Positions 6,507 through 12,013 of a stretch of 13,328 bases of DNA are shown here, in pieces. The number at the start of each line of letters is the position of its first letter. Position 1 is the stretch's first letter. The notes under the pieces were generated by a model. That model worked only from the letters and a program-made list of their open reading frames with translations. It did not search any database and had not been told where the DNA came from. Source of the DNA: Candidatus Shapirobacteria bacterium CG10_big_fil_rev_8_21_14_0_10_48_15 (GTDB lineage: Bacteria > Patescibacteriota > Microgenomatia > PFEM01); assembly GCA_002793635.1 (NCBI GenBank), contig PFEM01000012.1, positions 653 to 13,980 of the forward strand. The letters are read 5' to 3'. The position numbers and the translations under genes are program-made.

Positions 6507-8510
6507 TTATCGGCCAAGCTTTTTGATCAGGTCACGGATCTGGGCGGCTTGCTCAAATTCCAACGCCGCGGCCGCCTGGCGCATCTCCCGCCGTAGGCGG
6601 GACACCAGCTTCTTTTTATCGCCGGGGGTCAGTGAATCCACGTCAACCTCTTCCAGCTTGGTTGGCTGCGCCTTACGGCCCCTTGCTTGCTCGGCCTCTC
6701 GATTAGCGATTTGCCCCCGAATGGGTTTGCTGATTGTCCGCGGGGTGATCCCGTGCTTGGCGTTGTATTCCAACTGGTAAGCGCGTCGTCGCGTCACCTC
6801 GGCAATGGCTTCACTCATCGCCGTCGACACCTGGTCAGCGTACAAAATCACCGTGCCGGCGCGGTTCCGGGCCGCCCGGCCCATGGTCTGGACCAACGAA
6901 ATTTTGGAGCGCAAAAAGCCTTGCTTGTCCGCGTCCAAAATCGCCACCAGCGACACTTCCGGCAAATCCAAACCTTCCCGCAGCAAATTAACGCCCACCA
7001 GCACGTCATACTTACCCTGGCGCAGGTCGGCCAAAATATCAGTCCGCTGCAAAGTGTCCACGTCAGCATGCAGATACTGAACCGCTAGGGCCGTGCCGGT
7101 ATTTTTAGGGTCGGACAGCCACCAGGCCACCTCTTCCGCCATTTTCTTGGTCAAAGTGGTCACCAAGACCCGCTCGCTTCGCTTTTGCCGCTTTTTGATT
7201 TCGACCACCAAGTCCTGGATTTGCCCCTTGGTGGGCCGGACGGCGACGGTCGGATCGACCAGGCCGGTGGGCCGAACCAGTTGCTCAACGATCCCTGCCG
7301 CCTGACTGATTTCCCAAACCGCCGGCGTGGCCGAAACGTAAAGACTCTGCGGCACCCGCGCCAAATATTCCGCAAAGCGCAACGGTCGGTTGTCCTTACA
7401 GGAAGGCAAGCGAAACCCGTAGTCAATTAACATTTCGCGACGCGACAAATCGCCATAATACATGCCCCTAATTTGGGGAATAGTCATGTGTGACTCGTCA
7501 ATCACCACCAAAAAATCATCCTGATAAACATGATGGTAATAATCCAGCAAGCTCCACGGCGCCGCCCCTGGCTGGCGACCGTCAAAATAGCGAGAGTAGT
7601 TTTCGATGCCGTTAACATAGCCAGTTTCGGCCATCATTTCCAAATCATATTTGACCCGCTGGGCTAACCGATGCGCTTCCAAATCTTTCCCCATTTTTTC
7701 CAGCTGCTTGACGCGAATTTTTAAGTCACGCCTGATCTGGCTAAAGGCGCCTTGCAAAATCGCCGGATTGGCCAAATAATGCTTGGCCGGATAGATCATC
7801 ATTTGAGCAAAAGTCTGGGTAACCCCGCCCAAAACCGGTTGGGTGGTAATTGCTTTAATCACCCCTTCCTCAATTTCCACCCGCAAAATCTCGTCGCTGT
7901 AAGCCGGAATCAGTTCGATTGACTCGCCGCGGGAGCGAAACATCCCCCGGCCAAACTCCAACCTGGAGCGGGTGTAATACAGGCTGACCAGCTGTTGCAT
8001 CAAGGTCTCACCGTCAATTGGCTGGCCTTTTTCCAGTCGGATGACTAACTGGCCGTACTCGAACGGAGAGCCGATGTTATAAATACAGGACACGGAAGCC
8101 ACGATGATCACGTCGCGGCGCGAAAAAAGCAGGGAAGTGGCCTGCAACCGCAGTTTATCAATTTCCTGGTTGATATCCACTTCCTTGGCAATATAAGTGT
8201 CCGTTTGGGGCACGTAAGCTTCTGGCTGATAGTAATCATAGTAAGACACAAAAAAACCCACTCCGTTTTGGGGAAAAAATTCCTTAAATTCCTGATAAAG
8301 CTGGGCCGCCAAGGTCTTGTTGTGAGAGATCACCAAGACCGGTTTTTGGGTCCGTTCAATGACGTTGGCAATCGTGTAGGTCTTGCCCGAACCGGTCACC
8401 CCCAGCAATACCTGGTGTTCTTGACCGGCTTGCGTTCCGGCCGTCAGCTTTTCGATCGCGGCCAGTTGGTCTCCTGCCGGGGCAAACGGCGCTTTAAGCT
8501 TAAATTTCAT
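6507..8510 (-). CDS. uvrB: UvrABC helicase-like subunit B
   Basis: A 667-aa protein of normal family length from the ATG at 8510. Domains in order: Walker A GVTGSGKTY (37-45); the beta-hairpin that threads between DNA strands with SYYDYYQPEAYVP (89-101); Walker B region DESH (338-341); helicase motif V/VI segments GVNLLREGLDLPE (506-518) and QTMGRAARN (541-549). The C-terminal UVR motif (about 632-667, LEFEQAAQIRDLIKKL) contacts UvrC. It receives damaged DNA from UvrA, verifies the lesion and positions UvrC. It is first in the uvrB-uvrA-uvrC operon. There is no SD before the ATG; instead a TGn-extended TAAAAT (-10) ends 6 nt upstream, so its mRNA is probably leaderless. The start is well supported by alignment of MKFKLKAPFAPAGDQ with typical UvrB N-termini. 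Confidence 0.98.
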   Translation of the reverse strand: MKFKLKAPFAPAGDQLAAIEKLTAGTQAGQEHQVLLGVTGSGKTYTIANVIERTQKPVLVISHNKTLAAQLYQEFKEFFPQNGVGFFVSYYDYYQPEAYVPQTDTYIAKEVDINQEIDKLRLQATSLLFSRRDVIIVASVSCIYNIGSPFEYGQLVIRLEKGQPIDGETLMQQLVSLYYTRSRLEFGRGMFRSRGESIELIPAYSDEILRVEIEEGVIKAITTQPVLGGVTQTFAQMMIYPAKHYLANPAILQGAFSQIRRDLKIRVKQLEKMGKDLEAHRLAQRVKYDLEMMAETGYVNGIENYSRYFDGRQPGAAPWSLLDYYHHVYQDDFLVVIDESHMTIPQIRGMYYGDLSRREMLIDYGFRLPSCKDNRPLRFAEYLARVPQSLYVSATPAVWEISQAAGIVEQLVRPTGLVDPTVAVRPTKGQIQDLVVEIKKRQKRSERVLVTTLTKKMAEEVAWWLSDPKNTGTALAVQYLHADVDTLQRTDILADLRQGKYDVLVGVNLLREGLDLPEVSLVAILDADKQGFLRSKISLVQTMGRAARNRAGTVILYADQVSTAMSEAIAEVTRRRAYQLEYNAKHGITPRTISKPIRGQIANREAEQARGRKAQPTKLEEVDVDSLTPGDKKKLVSRLRREMRQAAAALEFEQAAQIRDLIKKLGR

Positions 8511-8542
8511 CAGTCTATTTTACCACAGTCTAGCCTTGACAA
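8511..8542 (-). promoter_or_regulatory. uvrB promoter, extended -10 next to the start codon
   Basis: On the minus strand TGG-TAAAAT occupies 8525-8517, an extended -10, followed by six bases and then the uvrB ATG (8510). Transcription would start at about the A of ATG. TTGTCA (8542-8537) could be a -35 but the spacer is only 14 bp, so the extended -10 is the stronger evidence. AGTCTA is repeated on the plus strand at 8512-8517 and 8527-8532, bracketing this box. Confidence 0.5.
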
Positions 8543-8564
8543 ATCCTATAATATATAGTAGACT
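8536..8564 (+). promoter_or_regulatory. Promoter of the 8615 gene, divergent to uvrB
   Basis: TTGACA (8536-8541) is followed after exactly 17 bp by TAGACT (8559-8564, 4 of 6 matches to TATAAT), predicting a start near 8571, at the foot of the following hairpin. The -35 overlaps the reverse-strand TTGTCA that could serve uvrB, so the two promoters may compete. Confidence 0.6.
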
Positions 8565-8573
8565 ACGTTCCAG

Positions 8574-8614
8574 ATCCTAAAGTTCGCCTCACGGCTTACT
8601 TTAGGATTTTTTTT
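8574..8614 (+). promoter_or_regulatory. Terminator-like hairpin ending at the start codon (candidate attenuator)
   Basis: ATCCTAAAGT (8574-8583) pairs perfectly with ACTTTAGGAT (8598-8607). GCC/GGC (8586-8588/8593-8595) extends it across a 2x2 internal loop to a TCAC tetraloop. Eight T in all (8607-8614, the first also closing the stem) follow and run directly into the ATG at 8615. The promoter lies just upstream, so this is inside the leader, not after a gene. The only SD-like bases, AGGA (8603-8606), are in the 3' arm and would be masked when the stem forms. Confidence 0.7.
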
Positions 8615-9130
8615 ATGACCAAATTTCTCGTCATGATCATCAGCTTAATGTTATTAACCGCGGCGCCGGCGCAAGCCAAAGAAGCGGCCGGTTCGGCGGC
8701 GTTCAAAAACGCTGTGCTGGGCTTTGCCGAACCGGACGCCCGGGTCGAACGACTGGCTAAGTTTTTGGCGTCTTACGACTCACCTTTGACTCCTTATGCG
8801 CCTGATTTTGTGGCCGCCGCGGACCAATACGGCCTTGACTGGCAGCTGGTGCCGGCCATTACCGGCGTGGAATCCACCTTTGGCAAACACATTCCCGGCA
8901 ATTCTTACAACGCCTATGGTTGGGCTAATGGCGCTTACCGGTTTACCTCCTGGCCGCAATCCATTGATCACGTGACGCGAGTTCTGGCCGAAAAATACGT
9001 CGGCCGTGGCCTAGACACGCCTGGCAAGATCGGCCCGGTTTACGCCCCGCCCTCTTCCACTTGGGCGGTCAAAGTCGCTTTTTTCATCAACCAGCTCGAC
9101 AACCTAAAAGCCCTCGAACTCACTTTATAA
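8615..9130 (+). CDS. Second exported lysozyme-like (SLT-fold) peptidoglycan hydrolase
   Basis: A 171-aa protein. MTKFLVMIISLMLLTAAPAQA is a textbook signal peptide with a likely cleavage after AQA (residue 21). The domain from about 45 has YGLDWQLVPAITGVESTFG with probable catalytic Glu86, then SYNAYGWANGAYRFTSWPQS and AEKYVGRGLDTP, ending in SSTWAVKVAFFINQL. The whole stretch lines up with the protein at 1131-1715 (for example DQYGLDW, SYNA-GW, F-SW, EKY), so they are paralogues; this copy lacks the long linker and three or so residues in the cleft loop. It should act on peptidoglycan outside the membrane. It is divergent from uvrB and its leader carries a terminator-like hairpin ending at the ATG. 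The exact bond cleaved cannot be stated. Confidence 0.85.
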   Translation: MTKFLVMIISLMLLTAAPAQAKEAAGSAAFKNAVLGFAEPDARVERLAKFLASYDSPLTPYAPDFVAAADQYGLDWQLVPAITGVESTFGKHIPGNSYNAYGWANGAYRFTSWPQSIDHVTRVLAEKYVGRGLDTPGKIGPVYAPPSSTWAVKVAFFINQLDNLKALELTL

Positions 9131-9133
9131 TTC

Positions 9134-9142
9134 TGCTAAAAT
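9134..9142 (+). promoter_or_regulatory. Extended -10 for the leader/tRNA-Leu transcript
   Basis: TGC-TAAAAT lies just after the stop at 9130 and is the same extended type as the uvrB box (TGG-TAAAAT). It predicts a start near 9149, a few bases before the repeat at 9156. No good -35 is visible. A perfect TATAAT at 9126-9131 is an alternative. Confidence 0.45.
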
Positions 9143-9155
9143 AGAATAGACGGCA

Positions 9156-9285
9156 GGACGGGTGGTGGAATTTAAGCGCAGCGCAATCCCGCAAAACGCA
9201 GCACGAGACCCGTCTAACGGGCTCGAGTGCTAAGTTTATGCGGGAGGCAGACACTGCCGCCAGGCAGTCTAAAGGCTCTGGAGGA
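9156..9285 (+). ncRNA. Structured leader holding an interrupted copy of the tRNA-Leu 5' end
   Basis: This 130-nt stretch has no convincing protein frame but dense pairing. TCCCGCA (9187-9193) pairs with TGCGGGA (9239-9245) and encloses a hairpin GCAC-GAG-CCCGT/ACGGG-CTC-GTGC (9201-9230). A further hairpin is ACTGCC/GGCAGT (9253-9258/9263-9268). Its first 17 nt are identical to the first 17 nt of the tRNA at 9286, and 9246-9254 repeats the next 9 nt of the tRNA. It is probably transcribed with the tRNA as a precursor leader. Whether it is a functional RNA or the remains of a duplicated tRNA with an insertion is open. It has no T-arm, so it is not itself a tRNA. Confidence 0.45.
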
Positions 9286-9311
9286 GGACGGGTGGTGGAA
9301 TTGGCAGACAC
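9156..9311 (+). repeat. Direct repeats of the tRNA-Leu 5' segment
   Basis: GGACGGGTGGTGGAATT is present at 9156-9172 and 9286-9302 (17/17), exactly 130 bp apart. GGCAGACAC is present at 9246-9254 and 9303-9311 (9/9). In the tRNA these two blocks are contiguous; in the upstream copy they are separated by 73 nt at the D-loop position. Confidence 0.85.
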
Positions 9312-9369
9312 GCAGGATTTAGGATCCTGTGGGGTAAAACCTGTGCGGGTTCAACTCCCGCCCCGTCCA
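9286..9369 (+). tRNA. tRNA-Leu(UAG)
   Basis: A full cloverleaf can be drawn. The acceptor is GGACGGG (9286-9292) with CCCGTCC (9362-9368) and discriminator A9369. T8/G9 are followed by D-stem GTG/CAC around the loop GAATTGGCAGA. The anticodon stem CAGGA/TCCTG (9313-9317/9325-9329) has the loop TTTAGGA, so the anticodon is TAG at 9320-9322 and reads CUA/CUN leucine codons. A class II variable arm (9330-9344) contains GGT/ACC. The T-stem GCGGG/CCCGC encloses TTCAACT. CCA is not encoded (the next bases are CAA). The next gene starts 2 nt after the discriminator base, which is unusual. Confidence 0.97.
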
Positions 9370-9371
9370 CA

Positions 9372-10430
9372 ATGAAAAAAATCTGGTTCTTGATCAAAAA
9401 CCACGTTCTTTTGGCCGTTGTTCTGGTCGGGATTCTCGTGGTAGTGGGGGTAGTGGCCACGCGCCTGATCCGGGCAGCGACCACCCCGCTGACCAAAAAA
9501 TACCAAACCGCGGTGGTTACCCAACAGGACATCAGCCAAATCGTGTCTGCTTCCGGCAGCGTCGAGGCCGAAAACAAGGCCACCCTAAAGTTTCCCACTT
9601 CAGGCAGGCTGGCGTGGGTCGGCGTCCAAGAAGGGGATTGGGTTAAGCCATGGCAGGTGCTCGCTTCGCTGGACAAACATGACTTGGAAAAAACGCTGGT
9701 GAGGGCGTTACGAGATTACGCACTCGAAAGAAACGACTTTGAACAAGAATATCGGGTTACCTATCAGGGGCAAACCCCCCAAACTGCCCTGACTGACACC
9801 GTCAAGCGCCTTTTGGAAAAAAATCAGTGGGATTTGGACAAAGCCGTGGCCGATGTGGAGATTGCCGACTACGCCGTGAAGATGGCCACCCTGACCAGCC
9901 CGATTGAAGGCTTAGTCACGGAAATCAAAAACGCCGTTCCTGGCAGCAATATTGTTTATACTACCACCGAATTCACAGTCGTTAACCCCAAAGTGATGAA
10001 GTTTGTGGCCAATGCGGACGAGTTGGACATCGGCAAAATTCAGCTTGGCCAGAGTGTCACCGTCTTTTTGGACGCTTATCCCGACGAAGAATTTACCGGT
10101 ACCGTCAAACAAATCGGCTTTTCGGCCCTTACCACCAGCGGTGGCGGGACGGCCTTTCCGTTAGAAATCATTCTTGGCAGCAACGCTGATTACCGGTTTA
10201 AAGACGGCATGAACGGCGATTGCGAGATTACAATTGCGCAAAAACCGGCCGTCTTGGTAGTCCCTTATGAAGCAGTCAAGCAAAAAGATGACTATCAATA
10301 CGTGGCTGTGATCGACGGTCGGCAAATTCAAGAGATTAAGGTCGAGACTGGCTTGGAATCGGACAGCCAAATCGAAATTAGCCACGGACTCCAAGAAGGC
10401 CAAATCGTCATTACCGGCGATGAATCTTAA
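9372..10430 (+). CDS. MacA/HlyD-type periplasmic adaptor (membrane fusion protein)
   Basis: A 352-aa protein. The ATG at 9372 is chosen because MKKIWFLIKNH precedes a single TM anchor (about 12-30); there is no SD, only the end of the tRNA. Domains in order: first half of the barrel-sandwich (lipoyl-like) fold with SGSVEAENKATLKFPTSGRL (61-80) and VQEGDWVKPWQVLASLD (85-101); a helical hairpin (about 104-170); the second lipoyl half ATLTSPIEGLVTEI (172-185); a beta-barrel (about 205-290, ADELDIGKIQLGQSVTVFLD); and a membrane-proximal domain (about 291-352). In MacAB-like systems this subunit gates export or stimulates the ATPase. In a cell without an outer membrane it would act on the outer face of the plasma membrane. 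It overlaps the permease gene by 11 nt, a sign of co-translation. The substrate is unknown. Confidence 0.85.
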   Translation: MKKIWFLIKNHVLLAVVLVGILVVVGVVATRLIRAATTPLTKKYQTAVVTQQDISQIVSASGSVEAENKATLKFPTSGRLAWVGVQEGDWVKPWQVLASLDKHDLEKTLVRALRDYALERNDFEQEYRVTYQGQTPQTALTDTVKRLLEKNQWDLDKAVADVEIADYAVKMATLTSPIEGLVTEIKNAVPGSNIVYTTTEFTVVNPKVMKFVANADELDIGKIQLGQSVTVFLDAYPDEEFTGTVKQIGFSALTTSGGGTAFPLEIILGSNADYRFKDGMNGDCEITIAQKPAVLVVPYEAVKQKDDYQYVAVIDGRQIQEIKVETGLESDSQIEISHGLQEGQIVITGDES

Positions 10431-11631
10431 AGAAACCATCCGCTTGGCCTTAACCGGCCTTTTAACCAACAAAATGCGGTCTTTTTTGACCATGTTGGGA
10501 ATCATCATCGGCATCAGCTCGGTAATCTTGCTGATCGCCATTGGCAGCGGCTTAAAAACTTACATCACCGGCCAATTGGAAGACTTGGGCGCCGGCTCGC
10601 TCTTCGTCGTTCCCGGCGAGTTTGAAGTCAGTTCCGGCCAGGGCCAGCAGGGAGGGATGATGGGCGCCGGGGCCACCGCCCCCAAGTTTACCTTTGCCCA
10701 GCTGAAACAACTGCAAAGACAAGGCCAAACCATCAAAGTCGTCATGCCCTATATTGAAAGCAACGGCACAATCAAGTACAAAGGTCACACCAAAATTTCC
10801 CAAGTCAGCGGGGTTGGGACCGAATATCCCCAAGTACGCGATCATCGCCTCCAATCCGGAGCCTTTTTTAGCGCCTCCCAGTACAATTCGGCCAAAAAAG
10901 TGGCTGTTTTGGGCAGCAGTGTGGCCGAGGAGCTTTTTTCCCAAGCCACCGCTGTCGGCCGCAAAATCACGATTTCCGACCAACGCTATACGGTCATCGG
11001 CGTTTTGGCAGAAAAAGGTGCTTTCGGCAATATCGACATGGACAACCAAGTCTTTATTCCCGCCACGACCGCGATGCGCCAATTCGACCTGCAGTATATT
11101 CAGTCTTTTTGGGTCCAATCCCAAAGTGCCGAGACTGTCCCGGCCACCAAGCAGGAAATTGAAACCATCTTGGGCGCTTACCTTAAAGACGACGAGTTTT
11201 CCATCATCGACACCAAAAGTATCCTCAACGTGATCTCCCAAATTTTGGGAACATTGACGCTTGCCCTGGCGGGAATTGCCGCTATTTCGCTGGTGGTGGG
11301 CGGTGTCGGCATCATGAACATCATGCTGGTGTCCGTCACGGAGCGGACTCGGGAAATCGGGCTGCGCAAGGCCATCGGCGCAACACCCAAAAATATTCTC
11401 CACCAATTTTTAATCGAAGCGACTGTGCTCTCGCTTGTAGGGGGCGCGGCCGGCATTCTCTTGGGTGTGGGCGGTGCCCTGATCATCAATCGCTTTTTTA
11501 CGACCACGATCACCGGCTGGTCAATTTTGCTGGCTTTCGGCGTCTCCAGCCTGATCGGGATCATCTTTGGCGTGGCGCCGGCCGCCAAAGCTGCCAAGCT
11601 CGATCCTATTGCTGCGCTCCGCTACGAGTGA
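10420..11631 (+). CDS. MacB/FtsX-type ABC transporter permease, no ATPase domain
   Basis: A 403-aa protein from the ATG at 10420, inside the end of the adaptor gene. TM1 is at about 22-43 (FLTMLGIIIGISSVILLIAIG). A large extracytoplasmic MacB_PCD domain (about 45-270) has a Gly/Gln-rich loop at 73-86. Three more TMs (about 275-303, 334-357, 366-388) form the FtsX fold. The cytoplasmic segment TERTREIGLRKAIGAT (308-322), which touches the ATPase, and the C-terminal AKLDPIAALRYE are typical of the family. This is a mechanotransmission-type permease working with the adaptor upstream. Full MacB carries its own ATPase; here it must come from another gene, and none lies next door. The substrate could be a peptide, lipid or lipoprotein, but this cannot be decided. 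Confidence 0.9.
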   Translation: MNLKETIRLALTGLLTNKMRSFLTMLGIIIGISSVILLIAIGSGLKTYITGQLEDLGAGSLFVVPGEFEVSSGQGQQGGMMGAGATAPKFTFAQLKQLQRQGQTIKVVMPYIESNGTIKYKGHTKISQVSGVGTEYPQVRDHRLQSGAFFSASQYNSAKKVAVLGSSVAEELFSQATAVGRKITISDQRYTVIGVLAEKGAFGNIDMDNQVFIPATTAMRQFDLQYIQSFWVQSQSAETVPATKQEIETILGAYLKDDEFSIIDTKSILNVISQILGTLTLALAGIAAISLVVGGVGIMNIMLVSVTERTREIGLRKAIGATPKNILHQFLIEATVLSLVGGAAGILLGVGGALIINRFFTTTITGWSILLAFGVSSLIGIIFGVAPAAKAAKLDPIAALRYE

Positions 11632-11644
11632 TAAGATGGGCCTT

Positions 11645-12013
11645 ATGAGTAAGCGGTCTTTTTTGACCAAGCTGATCTCCTTGACCCTGATTGCCAGCGG
11701 TCTTTACAAAATTGCCTATTCGTCCGTGCTGATGATTTTTGTTTATCCACGAATTAATTTACGCGATCAGGGCTCGACCGGGCTCATTGAAGAGGGGTTG
11801 ATTGAAAAAGCCATCATTTACTGGATCACGATTAGTCTTGATGTTTTGTTTGCGTTTTTCCTCATTTTTAAGCCGCCTCAAAAAATTCGGCCTTTTCACT
11901 TGGCGGCGGGTGCCCTCATCTCCCTTGGGTCTATTTTTTTTATTGTCCGCACCCCGTTGACCGAAGACCCCTTTTTGGTTTTGTTGGAAAAAGCCCTTAG
12001 GCTCCTGCCGTGA
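11645..12013 (+). CDS. Small membrane protein, three TM helices, unknown function
   Basis: 122 aa from the ATG at 11645 (MSKRSFLTKL, a positive N-terminus before the first TM). An ATG at 11636 would add three residues, and the frame runs further upstream only inside the permease gene. Neither start has a clear SD. Predicted TMs are at about 10-34, 56-76 and 84-102, with the connecting loop at about 36-55 (RINLRDQGSTGLIEEGLIEK). No conserved catalytic motif is seen. It follows the permease by 13 nt and its TGA overlaps the GTG of rarA (GTGA), so all are probably one operon. It may be an accessory subunit of the transporter or simply a hitchhiker; no family is recognised. Confidence 0.75.
   Translation: MSKRSFLTKLISLTLIASGLYKIAYSSVLMIFVYPRINLRDQGSTGLIEEGLIEKAIIYWITISLDVLFAFFLIFKPPQKIRPFHLAAGALISLGSIFFIVRTPLTEDPFLVLLEKALRLLP

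Noticed and set aside
8511..8573. LexA/SOS box for uvrB
   Set aside because: Neither GAAC-N4-GTTC nor CTG-N10-CAG in a suitable place was seen; the AGTCTA repeats do not match known LexA sites.
9201..9230. Hairpin with CTA in the loop, considered as an amber-suppressor tRNA anticodon arm
   Set aside because: No T-arm (GGTTC-type) or D-arm can be drawn with the 9187-9245 acceptor-like stem, so it is not a tRNA.
9120..9311. 63-codon minus-strand open frame across the tRNA region
   Set aside because: It is antisense to the structured leader and the tRNA 5' half and lacks any protein-like motif.
10552..11406. 284-codon minus-strand open frame
   Set aside because: It lies wholly inside the MacB-type permease gene, has no recognisable domain, and is the antisense shadow of a well supported gene.
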